A DNA stretch of 64,000 nt from Rhodococcus sp. UNC23MFCrub1.1 (lineage in GTDB: Bacteria; Actinomycetota; Actinomycetes; Mycobacteriales; Mycobacteriaceae), in the NCBI RefSeq assembly GCF_000686025.1, contig NZ_JMLQ01000010.1:62001-126000 (forward strand), read 5' to 3'. This document shows positions 15,378 through 23,779 of the stretch, piece after piece. How positions within the stretch are numbered: the stretch's first letter is position 1; each line of letters opens with the position of its first letter. The notes under the pieces were generated by a model. The model did not search any database. It was not told the DNA's origin and saw only the letters and a list, made by a program, of their open reading frames with translations. The position numbers and the translations under genes were made by a program.

Positions 15378-16151
15378 ATGTCGACCGTGGACGAGACACC
15401 CGGCGCGCTGCAGTCGTGGGGGCTGAGCAAGCAGTACGACGGGAGCGCACCGGCCGTGCGCGACCTGTCGTTGTTCGTGCCGGCCGGCACGCTGTACGGG
15501 CTGGTGGGACCCAACGGAGCAGGCAAGACCACGTTTCTGTCGATGGCGACGGGCATCGTGCGCCCGTCCGCCGGGCAGGTGTGGATCGACGGTCACGACG
15601 TGTGGGCCGATCCGGTCGCCGCCCGCGGGCGCGTCGGACTGCTTCCCGACGGGCCGTCCCTCCCCGAGGCCCTGCCCGGTCGGCGCGCACTGCACTACGT
15701 CGGAGTGCTGCACGGTCTCGATCCGGCGGTGGCGCACGAACGCTGCGAGGAACTGCTCGCGGTGCTGGACATCGCCGAGGCCGGTGACCGCGCGGTCTCC
15801 ACGTACAGCGCCGGAATGAAGAAGAAGATCGGCCTGGCCGCGGCGATGATCCACTCGCCGCGGCTCCTCGTGCTCGACGAGCCGCTGGAGGCGGTGGACC
15901 CCATGTCCGCCCGCACCATTCGGCACCTTCTCGAGAGTTTCGTCGCGCGGGGCGGCACCGCGATGGTGTCGAGCCACTCCATGCCGCTCATCGAGCAGAT
16001 GTGCTCGCACGTGGCCATTCTCGCCCGCGGCTCTCTGCTGGCCGCCGGCACGATCGACGACGTGCGTGCCGGCGGCACCCTCGAGGGCGCGCTGTTCGAC
16101 GCGGTCGGCGGCGGTGACCAGGCGGCCGAGTTGCCATGGCTGGGCTCATGA
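15378..16151 (+). CDS. ABC transporter ATP-binding protein
   Basis: A 257-residue ABC ATPase with Walker A GPNGAGKTT (near residue 45), signature YSAGMKKKIGLA, Walker B LLVLDEP and the H-loop SSHS. Family layout matches drug or unknown-substrate exporters (CcmA/NatA-like). Start ATG 15378 has GAGGGGGA upstream. It is coupled to the following permease by overlap, forming a two-gene exporter. Confidence 0.92.
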   Translation: MSTVDETPGALQSWGLSKQYDGSAPAVRDLSLFVPAGTLYGLVGPNGAGKTTFLSMATGIVRPSAGQVWIDGHDVWADPVAARGRVGLLPDGPSLPEALPGRRALHYVGVLHGLDPAVAHERCEELLAVLDIAEAGDRAVSTYSAGMKKKIGLAAAMIHSPRLLVLDEPLEAVDPMSARTIRHLLESFVARGGTAMVSSHSMPLIEQMCSHVAILARGSLLAAGTIDDVRAGGTLEGALFDAVGGGDQAAELPWLGS

Positions 16152-17683
16152 TCAACGCGCCGGTCCGCACACTGTTGTCGTTGGATCGCGAGATACGCAG
16201 AGCAGCAACCGGATCGGGTGCCCGCATCGCGATCGTGATCACCGCGATCGCGTCGCTCGGGGCGATGTACGCGATCACGCTGAGCGCACAGCCCTCGGCG
16301 CGTGCCACGCTCGCCGCACTGTGCGCCGTGGTGGTGGTCGTCCTTACCGTCGTCGCTCCCCTGCTGACCGGAGTGGGCGACCGCGGACTCGTCCCGGCGC
16401 ACGTGCGCCATCTACCGGTGCGTGCCGACGATCTCCGGAGAGCCCTCGCCCTCATCGGTGCGCGCAGCGGGGTGACCGTCTTCCTCGTCGTCGGACTCGC
16501 CCTCACGCCCGTCGCGGTTCCGGACGTCTCGCCCGTGGCACGCATCGTGACCGCCGTGATCGCCCTGCTCACCGTCGGTGTCGCGCTCGCCGTGTCCCGT
16601 GTCGCCGTCCTCCGCCTGGATGCGGCATCGCGCACTCCACGCGGCCGCATCCTCTCGACGATCGGTGGCACCGTCGTCGCCGCGGCCGCGTACGCGGCCT
16701 TCCTTCTGCTCGGCAACGTCTCGACGTCGTTCGCCGACAACACCTTTCTGCGCACCGCGGTGCGCGTCCTGCCGACGGGATGGGCGGCGGTGTCGAGCGA
16801 GGCAGTCGACGACGGGAGGTGGTGGGTGCCCGTCCTCGTCGCCGTCGCGCTCGCCGGACTCGGCGCACTGGTGGTGCGGTGGTGGACCTCGGCGGTGTCG
16901 GCCGCGCTCGACAGCACGCCGCCCCGCTCCCGGACCGACCGCCGTCGGACGACGACGTTCCGTGCGCGTGGACCGATGATCACGGCCATCGCCGCCGAGA
17001 GCAGGTTGCTGCTGGTCGATCCGCGCCGAGTGGGACTGCTGACGATGCCGGGGGTGTTCCTGCTCGTCGGAGTCGTGCTCATGGCCACCTCGACCGACAT
17101 CTACGGCCTGCAGTACGGCGCACCGATCGTGATCCTGCTGACCAGCAGCATGTTCGCCAACTCGTACGGCCTCGACGGCGCAGCGGCGTGGCGCGTCACG
17201 TCGGTGCCGGGTGTGGCAGGACGCGTCATCGACGCGCGTCTCGTCATCGCGGCGGTGGTGGCCGTGGTGTTCGGCGCCGTCGGGACTGTCCTCGGTCGCC
17301 TCGTCGGCGATCCGTCGCCGCGCACTCTCCCCGTGGCGGCCGCCGTCGTCGTGGCCGCGTCCCTGGCCACCGCCGCGGCCGGCGCCGTGCAGTCGGCGGC
17401 CAGCCCGTACGTCGTCGCAGGACAGACTGCGGGGAGCGCGTTCAATTCCCGCGGGTCGATGACCGGCCGTGCGATCGGGTGGACGCTCGCCGTGATGGCC
17501 GGGGGTGCCCTCCTGTGCCTGCCGGGCGTCCTGATCGCGCTGGCCCTCCCGGGCGTCCTCGTCTGGCTCGCGCCCGTCGTCTCCCTGCTGCTCGGCGGAT
17601 GCATCGTGGCGGTGGCCCGCCGTCGAGCCGTGGCTCTGGTGACCAGCCGCGGCCCGGAGATCTTCGCAACCGTCAGCGCCTGA
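16148..17683 (+). CDS. ABC transporter permease (about 12 membrane helices)
   Basis: A 511-residue very hydrophobic protein with two blocks of about six helices separated by a basic loop near residues 260-280, partner of the ATPase upstream. The chosen ATG 16148 overlaps the ATPase stop (ATGA); an in-frame ATG at 16136 is equally possible. No substrate-specific motif is seen. No regulator or binding protein is adjacent, so substrate and direction are unknown; export is likely from the ATPase type. Confidence 0.82.
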   Translation: MINAPVRTLLSLDREIRRAATGSGARIAIVITAIASLGAMYAITLSAQPSARATLAALCAVVVVVLTVVAPLLTGVGDRGLVPAHVRHLPVRADDLRRALALIGARSGVTVFLVVGLALTPVAVPDVSPVARIVTAVIALLTVGVALAVSRVAVLRLDAASRTPRGRILSTIGGTVVAAAAYAAFLLLGNVSTSFADNTFLRTAVRVLPTGWAAVSSEAVDDGRWWVPVLVAVALAGLGALVVRWWTSAVSAALDSTPPRSRTDRRRTTTFRARGPMITAIAAESRLLLVDPRRVGLLTMPGVFLLVGVVLMATSTDIYGLQYGAPIVILLTSSMFANSYGLDGAAAWRVTSVPGVAGRVIDARLVIAAVVAVVFGAVGTVLGRLVGDPSPRTLPVAAAVVVAASLATAAAGAVQSAASPYVVAGQTAGSAFNSRGSMTGRAIGWTLAVMAGGALLCLPGVLIALALPGVLVWLAPVVSLLLGGCIVAVARRRAVALVTSRGPEIFATVSA

Positions 17684-17738
17684 TCACGATTCCGTGCACG
17701 ATGTGGTCCGGGGAGCCGAGAGCGAGGAACACACAGGC

Positions 17739-18884
17739 ATGACCATGCACGAACCGTCGACGCACGTCGTTCGCAAGACCAGCACCACCCTCGCCGACGG
17801 TCGAGAGTTGCTGTACTTCGACGACTCCGAGCCCTGGGTGTCCGGGGAGAAGACGCGGGACCTGGTGGACACGCGCCCCCTCCCCGCGTCGGAGTCGTTG
17901 TCGCAGATGCGACTCGACGTGCTCACCGGCGACTGGGTGGTCATCGCCGCGCAGCGGATGGACCGCACGTTTCTCCCACCGCCCGACGCGTCCCCGCTCG
18001 CGCCGAGCCGCCCGGGACGCCCACCCACCGAGATCCCCGCTGCCGACTACGACGTCGTGGTCTTCGAGAATCGCTTCCCCTCCCTCGCGCAGTCGGCAGC
18101 GGCGCAGCACCTTCCGTCGCACGTCGACGGCGAGGAGCTCTGGCCGCTCGCTGCCGGCACGGGCCGGTGCGAGGTGGTGTGTTTCGCCAGCGACCCCGAC
18201 GCCTCCTTCGCCTCGCTCGACCTGCACCGGGTGCGCACCATCGTCGACGTGTGGGCCGACCGCACCGAGGCGCTGTCCGCCCTCCCGGGGGTGCGCCAGG
18301 TGGTCTGCTTCGAGAACCGGGGGCGGGAGATCGGGGTGACCCTCACTCACCCGCACGGGCAGATCTACGCCTACCCGTACCTGCCGCAGAGGACCGACGC
18401 GATGATCCGGCAGTCCCGGCTGCACCGGGAGCGCACCGGTCGCTCACTGCTGTCCGACGTACTGGACACCGAGCTGCGGTCCGGCCGCCGCATCGTCGTC
18501 GACACCGAGTACTGGGTGGCCTACGTGCCGGCGGCCGCCCGCTGGCCCGTCGAGGTGCACCTCGCCCCGCGCCGCGCCGTTCCCGATCTCGCTGCGTTGT
18601 CGACGGCCGAACGCGACGCGTTGGCCGGTGTGTATCGCGCTCTGCTGCGTGCCGTCGACGACTTCTTCGAGGGCGTCGACGAGGTGCCGTACATCGCAGC
18701 GTGGCATCAGGCTCCCGTCGGTGCGGACCGTGATCTCGGGCGTCTGCACCTGCAGCTGTTCTCGATGATGCGATCGCCGGGGCGGATGAAGTTCCTGGCC
18801 GGATCCGAGTCCGCCATGGGCGCGTGGATCAACGACACCACACCCGAGGCCATCGCGGACAGGTTCCGGGAGGTGCTCGCGTGA
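17739..18884 (+). CDS. galT: Galactose-1-phosphate uridylyltransferase
   Basis: A 381-residue Leloir enzyme that exchanges UMP between UDP-glucose and galactose-1-phosphate. The nucleophile motif THPHGQIYAYPY is present, with CFENRGREIGVTL just before it and the carboxy-terminal HLQLFSMMRSPGRMKFLAG segment. ATG 17739 is chosen over an upstream GTG-frame extension because homology starts near there. Its stop overlaps galK (GTGA). UDP-galactose from this pair could feed the polysaccharide operon downstream, which is inference. Confidence 0.93.
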   Translation: MTMHEPSTHVVRKTSTTLADGRELLYFDDSEPWVSGEKTRDLVDTRPLPASESLSQMRLDVLTGDWVVIAAQRMDRTFLPPPDASPLAPSRPGRPPTEIPAADYDVVVFENRFPSLAQSAAAQHLPSHVDGEELWPLAAGTGRCEVVCFASDPDASFASLDLHRVRTIVDVWADRTEALSALPGVRQVVCFENRGREIGVTLTHPHGQIYAYPYLPQRTDAMIRQSRLHRERTGRSLLSDVLDTELRSGRRIVVDTEYWVAYVPAAARWPVEVHLAPRRAVPDLAALSTAERDALAGVYRALLRAVDDFFEGVDEVPYIAAWHQAPVGADRDLGRLHLQLFSMMRSPGRMKFLAGSESAMGAWINDTTPEAIADRFREVLA

Positions 18885-20035
18885 CCGCGTGGCTGCCGGT
18901 CGTCGACGAGGCCGAGCTCGCCGACGGTGCCGTCGAACGGTTCCGCACGACCTTCGGCGGCGAGCCGGACGGCGTCTGGATCGCGCCGGGACGGGTGAAC
19001 CTGATCGGCGAGCACGTGGACTACGCGGGCGGGCTCGTCCTTCCCTTCGCGTTGCCCTACGTCACCGCCGTCGCGGCCCGCCGACGCGACGACGCAGTAC
19101 TGCGGGCGGCGTCGACAGGCTCCGACATGCACTGGGGTATCGCACTGTCGGCCATCGCTCCCGGCAGCCCGGACGGGTGGGGCGCGTACGTCGCCGGCGT
19201 CTCGTGGGCGCTGGGGCTCACGATGGGCGCGGACATCGCGGTGCACTCGGCCGTCCCCGTGGGCTCCGGCCTGTCCAGCTCGGCTGCTCTCGAATGTGCT
19301 GTGGCGGTGGCGCTTCGGGACCTGTTCGATCTCGACGCCGACCGGCGGGCACTGATCGACGCGTGCATCCGCGCCGAGAACGAGATCGCCGGCGCATCGA
19401 CGGGCGGGATGGATCAGTCGATCGCGATGCTCGCGGAACCGGGCCACGCGTTGCTGCTGGACTGTCTCGACTTCTCCTCCCGGCAGATTCCGCTCGATCT
19501 CCCGGACGCGGAGATCCTCGTCATCGACACGAACGCACCGCATCGGCTGGTCGACGGTCAGTACGGCCGGCGGCGCGCGTCGATCGAGAAGGCGTGCGCC
19601 GACCTCGGCGTGTCGACGCTGCGCGGTCTCGACCCGGCGGCGGCGTCCGCGATGACCGACCAGGTGTCGGCGGCACGCGTCCGGCACGTCACCAGCGAGA
19701 TCGTCCGCGTGGAGCAGGCGGCCGAACTCCTGAACGCCACACCCGATCTCGCGGCGTTGGGGGCGCTGCTGACCGCATCGCACCGATCACTGCGTGACGA
19801 CTACGAAGTGAGCTCGCCGGAACTGGACTCCGCCGTCCGGGCATCGCTGGACGCCGGCGCGTTCGGCGCCCGGATGACCGGCGGCGGGTTCGGCGGTTCG
19901 GCCATCGCCCTGGTCGACCGGACGCGCACCGAGGCGGTCGCGGACGCGGTCACCGAGGCGGCATCGGCAGCCGGGCTGCCCACCCCCACCTTCCTCACCG
20001 CCACCCCGTCCGGGGCAGCGCACCGTCAGCGCTGA
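18881..20035 (+). CDS. galK: Galactokinase
   Basis: A 384-residue GHMP kinase that phosphorylates galactose at C1. Signature 1 is GRVNLIGEHVDYAGG (near residue 28), motif 2 is VGSGLSSSAALE (near 127) and motif 3 is MTGGGFGGSAIAL (near 330). GTG start overlaps galT. Its 3' end overlaps the convergent DUF3068 gene by ten bases, so the two transcription units collide with no room for a terminator between stops. Confidence 0.94.
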   Translation: MTAWLPVVDEAELADGAVERFRTTFGGEPDGVWIAPGRVNLIGEHVDYAGGLVLPFALPYVTAVAARRRDDAVLRAASTGSDMHWGIALSAIAPGSPDGWGAYVAGVSWALGLTMGADIAVHSAVPVGSGLSSSAALECAVAVALRDLFDLDADRRALIDACIRAENEIAGASTGGMDQSIAMLAEPGHALLLDCLDFSSRQIPLDLPDAEILVIDTNAPHRLVDGQYGRRRASIEKACADLGVSTLRGLDPAAASAMTDQVSAARVRHVTSEIVRVEQAAELLNATPDLAALGALLTASHRSLRDDYEVSSPELDSAVRASLDAGAFGARMTGGGFGGSAIALVDRTRTEAVADAVTEAASAAGLPTPTFLTATPSGAAHRQR

Positions 20036-21051
20036 GAACGCCGACCCGAGACGACGAGTAGCGCCGCACCCAGAACCAGACCGACGCCCCCGACGGACCA
20101 CAGCAGCACAGGTCCGCGGTCGGTGAGCCACATCAGCTTGGTGGCCGACTCGCGGGCGCGGTCGAGCTGCTCCTTCTGCCCGTCCTCGTCGAGCCCGAGG
20201 GTCGCCTTGAACACGGTGACCTCCGGAACGGCAGGGTCGCGCGCGAAGTACTGGTAGGGCTGCTCACGACCGCCGACGAGGCTGCCGCTGCGCGGCTCGA
20301 CGTAGATGTCGCGAACGGTGGAGTAGTACCGCTTCATGGTGATCGACTGCTCACCGAGCCCCTCGAGCCCCCACTTCGACGCGGGCAACGTCACGGAGTT
20401 GATCGGCGACTGCGTCGTCTCGGAGAGATCGGCACCGGTGACCTGCGTGCGGAAGTGGTAGATCGGGAGCCCGTCCATCGAGATCTCCTCGACGAACTCG
20501 GCAGGGAAGCTCGTCCAGGCCGTCGCGTCGTAGACCGAGTACGTGATCGGCTGGGTGTCGAACGGGAAGCGCTGCTGATATCCGGTCCGCGGCACCGGGA
20601 TGGCGGGCTTGCCGACGGTGGTCTGCAACGACGCCACCGGATCGACCGGCTGCGACGTGCGTCGATCGACGGTGACCCGGTCGACCGACGCGGTCAGCAG
20701 ACCGGCATCGCCCTCCCGGTCCGCACGGCGCACGGTCGCGCCGGACTGGAACGTCACGCGATCCGCGTCGCTCGGATCCTCGGTGGTGATGAAGCGCTGC
20801 ACCACCAGCGGGACCCCGGTGGCCACGGACAGCGGGCCGGGACGCGTGATGGACGTCGCGTCGAGCACGTCGCCGCCGGTTCCCGGATCGGTGACCGCGA
20901 CCGTCGTGGTGCGGATGTCCAGGGGCGTCACCGCGAGTCGATGCTCGACGTAGGTGGGCAGCATGATCGCCCCCACCACGGCCGCACTGCCGATCGCGAG
21001 CAGGACACACGCGCTGCCGCGCAGGAGGGTAGGTCGCGCCACGTCGGTCAC
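20026..21051 (-). CDS. DUF3068 (PorA-like) membrane-anchored protein
   Basis: A 341-residue protein with an amino-terminal membrane helix (about 10-32), a large beta-rich extracytoplasmic domain with the family's DTQPITYSVYDATAWTS and YYSTVRDIYVEPRSG segments, and a final membrane helix (about 312-333) ending SGRRSQR. DUF3068 proteins are actinobacterial envelope proteins of uncertain role. GTG start overlaps the upstream DUF2613 gene (GTGA), so both form one operon. Confidence 0.88.
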   Translation of the reverse strand: MTDVARPTLLRGSACVLLAIGSAAVVGAIMLPTYVEHRLAVTPLDIRTTTVAVTDPGTGGDVLDATSITRPGPLSVATGVPLVVQRFITTEDPSDADRVTFQSGATVRRADREGDAGLLTASVDRVTVDRRTSQPVDPVASLQTTVGKPAIPVPRTGYQQRFPFDTQPITYSVYDATAWTSFPAEFVEEISMDGLPIYHFRTQVTGADLSETTQSPINSVTLPASKWGLEGLGEQSITMKRYYSTVRDIYVEPRSGSLVGGREQPYQYFARDPAVPEVTVFKATLGLDEDGQKEQLDRARESATKLMWLTDRGPVLLWSVGGVGLVLGAALLVVSGRRSQR

Positions 21052-21236
21052 CTGCTCCCGTACTGCACGTCGCCGAGCACCGAGGCCGACGGATCGGCGG
21101 TGACCACCGGCTCCGGCCGGACGGTCTCCTCAGCGGACCATGTCAGGCCCACCACCGCGCCGGCGGACAACACCCCACCCACGAGCAGGCTGGCCACAGC
21201 CGGCACCACGACACTTCTCACAGCCACGTCCCCCAT
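21048..21236 (-). CDS. DUF2613-like small membrane protein
   Basis: A 62-residue protein with one membrane helix (VVVPAVASLLVGGVLSAGAV) and a short outer tail ending LGDVQYGSR, the conserved end of DUF2613 proteins. GAGGAT lies just before the chosen ATG; a GTG three codons later is possible. It is the first gene of the pair with DUF3068. Function unknown. Confidence 0.78.
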   Translation of the reverse strand: MGDVAVRSVVVPAVASLLVGGVLSAGAVVGLTWSAEETVRPEPVVTADPSASVLGDVQYGSR

Positions 21237-21372
21237 CCGATCCTCGACGTCCAACTGTGTCATTTCGGACACCGCCCGAGGCCGTCCCGACGTTGTGAAC
21301 AGTCCACGATCTGGGCGCGGACCTCTGGAGGCTCCCGTTTCGCCCGGTCGGGTCGCGGGTACAACCCGGCTC

Positions 21373-21813
21373 ATGAACGAAACCCGGCACACGAGCGATA
21401 CGGGCGGCCGCGCACCGGCCGCGGCCGATCTGTCCACCGTGCAATTGGTCGAGCGCCTGACCCAGCAGGTGAGCACGCTGGTGCGCACCGAGGTGAGCAG
21501 CGCACTCGACGAGGTCAAGTCGAAGGGCACCAAGCTCGGGGTCGGCATCGGTGTCTCCGGCGCCGGCGCCCTGCTGCTGTTCCTGGGCCTCGCGACCCTC
21601 GTCGCCACCGCCGTCCTCGGCCTGGCGACGGTGCTCGACCCGTGGCTCGCGGCACTGATCGTCGCCGTCGTCCTGCTGATCGTCGGCGGCATCCTCGCCA
21701 AGGTCGGCGCGACCAAGGCGAAAAATGCCGTTCCGCCTGCACCTGCCGCCACCGTCGCCAGCGTCCAGCGCGACGTCGAGACCGTCCAGAACGCCCGAAA
21801 GGCTCACTCATGA
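21373..21813 (+). CDS. Holin-like (DUF1469-type) membrane protein
   Basis: A 146-residue protein annotated in actinobacteria as phage holin family; it has about 50 polar, helical residues (VQLVERLTQQVSTLVRTEVS), then a two-helix hairpin (about 58-112) and a short polar tail. There is no phage context, so lysis is unlikely. It leads a chain of five genes joined by ATGA/GTGA overlaps or short gaps (21373-23695). Confidence 0.85.
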   Translation: MNETRHTSDTGGRAPAAADLSTVQLVERLTQQVSTLVRTEVSSALDEVKSKGTKLGVGIGVSGAGALLLFLGLATLVATAVLGLATVLDPWLAALIVAVVLLIVGGILAKVGATKAKNAVPPAPAATVASVQRDVETVQNARKAHS

Positions 21814-22181
21814 CCGACCCGAAGGACGCGTCCGAACCGCGTCACGCCCTGCGTACCGAGGCCGATGCCGAGCCGCCGTCCGTCGAGCAGCAGCGCGAGG
21901 AGCTGGCCGAGACCGTCGAGGCGCTCGCGGCCAAGGTCGACGTGCCCGCTCGCGTCTCCGCCGCGGCCCACGAGTCGACGGAGAAGGTGCAGGAGGTAGC
22001 TCAGCAGGGCGTCGCCAAGGCACAGGAGGGTGTCGCGCAGGTGAAGGAGAACCCGCAGGTCGCGGGCATCTCGCTCGCCGGTGCGCTCGCCGCCGTGGTC
22101 CTCGTGGCCCTGGTCCGCCGCCGTCGTGCGCGCACGGCGCTGCGCCGGCAGAGCGTCCTCGACATCCTGGCCGGCCGATGA
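21810..22181 (+). CDS. DUF3618 protein
   Basis: A 123-residue protein with the DUF3618 opening (SVEQQREELAETVEALAAKVDVPAR), a predicted amphipathic helix of about 40 residues and one carboxy-terminal membrane helix (VAGISLAGALAAVVLVALV) followed by an arginine-rich end. Translationally coupled to both neighbours by ATGA. It probably acts at the membrane with the holin-like and DUF4235 proteins, which typically co-occur. Confidence 0.88.
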   Translation: MTDPKDASEPRHALRTEADAEPPSVEQQREELAETVEALAAKVDVPARVSAAAHESTEKVQEVAQQGVAKAQEGVAQVKENPQVAGISLAGALAAVVLVALVRRRRARTALRRQSVLDILAGR

Positions 22182-22450
22182 CCAGCACGTCGAAGGCGTT
22201 CTACAAGCCGCTCTCCCTGGCCACGAGCATCGTCGGTGGACTGGTCGCCGGACAGATCTTCAACCAGATCTACAAGCGCGTCGGCAAGAACGACGCCGAG
22301 ATGCCCGATCCGAAGGACCTCTCACGCACCAACCGTGAGGTCCTGATCGCCGCAGCGCTGCACGGCGTCGTGTACGGGCTGGTCAAGGCCGGGGTCGACC
22401 GCGCCGGCGCCAAGGGATTTCGCGCACTCGCCAAGGAAGACCCCAAGTGA
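22178..22450 (+). CDS. DUF4235 small membrane protein
   Basis: A 90-residue protein with two helices (LATSIVGGLVAGQIFNQIYK, then EVLIAAALHGVVYGLVKAG) and the ARG-type tail of DUF4235. ATG overlaps the DUF3618 stop. Function unknown. Confidence 0.88.
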   Translation: MTSTSKAFYKPLSLATSIVGGLVAGQIFNQIYKRVGKNDAEMPDPKDLSRTNREVLIAAALHGVVYGLVKAGVDRAGAKGFRALAKEDPK

Positions 22451-22472
22451 CGATCATCAGAAGGAGCCTTTC

Positions 22473-23051
22473 GTGACCGAGAACCAGGGTGCAGCCTCCG
22501 AGGCGCGCAGCGACTTCGTCGACAAGATCAAGGGCCGGGCCAAGGAAGTGGCCGGCGCCGTGACCAACAACGACGAACTCGCCGATCGCGGACGGCTCGA
22601 GCAGGCGGAGGTGGAACGCCGCCGCGAGGCCGAGGCCACCGAGACCGCCGCCGCCCTCGAGATCGAGGAGGCGCAACAGGACATCGCGGAGACGGAGGCC
22701 GAGGCGGACGTCGCACGGCAGTCCGTCGAGGACCGCACCGACGCGACCGAGGCTGCGGCACAGAACGATCGGCTCCGCGCGCACACGACGGCGGAGGCCG
22801 ACGCGATGCGTGACGCCGAGCAGGGTCGCGTCGCCGCCGAGGCACAGTCGGAGCGGCGCATCGCCGAGGCCACCAGCGAGCGGCAGCAGGAGGAGGCCCG
22901 TGCGGCCGACGAGATCTCCGCTGCGCGAAGCGAGTACGACGAGAAGCTCGACGAGGCCGACGCACTGGAGCAGGAGGCGGCGCAGGCACGCGAGCGCGCC
23001 GCCCGGGCCGAGCGCGAGGCCGCGTCGACCGACACCGAGGAGACCAAGTGA
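22473..23051 (+). CDS. CsbD-like domain protein with long coiled coil
   Basis: A 192-residue, highly charged soluble protein. Residues 14-45 match the CsbD stress-protein motif (DKIKGRAKEVAGAVTNNDEL). The rest is a continuous Glu/Ala/Arg coiled coil. GTG start has AGAAGGAG about seven bases upstream. CsbD proteins are general-stress induced in other bacteria. Its stop overlaps the next gene (GTGA). Confidence 0.82.
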   Translation: MTENQGAASEARSDFVDKIKGRAKEVAGAVTNNDELADRGRLEQAEVERRREAEATETAAALEIEEAQQDIAETEAEADVARQSVEDRTDATEAAAQNDRLRAHTTAEADAMRDAEQGRVAAEAQSERRIAEATSERQQEEARAADEISAARSEYDEKLDEADALEQEAAQARERAARAEREAASTDTEETK

Positions 23052-23695
23052 GCCTGTCCCTGCCCCGCCGGATCCTGCGACTGCAGTACTCGATCGCACG
23101 ACTTCCGTTGCAGGCGTTCGAGTCCACCGTGATCAGTCGGCTCGACGCCGAGGGTCCGGTCCGTGCGACGTACCAGCAGATCGTCGGAGGCATCGACGCC
23201 ACCGCGGGTGCCGTCCTGGGTGACGAGGACCTCGCGCGGCGCGGCCAGAAGATGCGCAGCGCGGCCGCGGATCTCGAGAAGGCCACCCGTCTCGAGGCGC
23301 AGGCCCGCGAGAAGCGTGCACAGGCGACGCGCGAGACGCAGAACAGGGTCGACGAGGCGACGACGCGGGCGAAGAAGGCTCGCGAGACCGCCGAGGAGAA
23401 GGCGACCGACGCGGCCGACCAGGAGATCGAGATCAAGGTGGCCGCGGGCAAGAAGGCCGCCGCACGACTCGAGGACCGCAAGTCGCGCGCCGACGACATC
23501 GCCGACAAGCGGATCTCGGCGGCCGAGGCCGAGCGTGAAGCGAAGCTCTCGGAGGTCGAACGCCGCGAGGCCGAGGCCAAGGCTCCGCGCACCGAGGAGA
23601 TCGAGGACGCGGCGGAGAAGCTCGAGGACGCCGCCGAGAAGCGCGACGACGCCGAACGTCTGGCGGACGTCGCGGAGGCGTCGAAGGACAGCTGA
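23048..23695 (+). CDS. Coiled-coil protein, last gene of the stress/envelope operon
   Basis: A 215-residue protein with about 75 residues of folded sequence (LPRRILRLQYSIARLPLQAF, GDEDLARRGQKM) and then an uninterrupted charged coiled coil to the end. The second part resembles the preceding protein, and the two may pair. Often auto-labelled as an IF2-family protein, but it has no GTPase or IF2 domain. A strong terminator follows. Confidence 0.78.
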   Translation: MSLSLPRRILRLQYSIARLPLQAFESTVISRLDAEGPVRATYQQIVGGIDATAGAVLGDEDLARRGQKMRSAAADLEKATRLEAQAREKRAQATRETQNRVDEATTRAKKARETAEEKATDAADQEIEIKVAAGKKAAARLEDRKSRADDIADKRISAAEAEREAKLSEVERREAEAKAPRTEEIEDAAEKLEDAAEKRDDAERLADVAEASKDS

Positions 23696-23714
23696 CACCG
23701 CCCGTCGACTCACC

Positions 23715-23753
23715 GTCTGCCCCCGACAGTCACTGGACTGCTCGGGGGCAGAC
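23715..23753 (+). terminator. Strong terminator of the five-gene operon
   Basis: GTCTGCCCCCGA (23715-23726) and TCGGGGGCAGAC (23742-23753) form a perfect 12-bp stem; flanking CCCGTCGA and TCGACGGG extend it. Confidence 0.85.
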
Positions 23754-23779
23754 CACTCGACGGGGCCGACAGTGAGACG

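Noticed and set aside
21373-21813. Prophage remnant suggested by a holin-type protein
   Set aside because: No other phage gene is nearby; the protein belongs to a conserved actinobacterial envelope operon.
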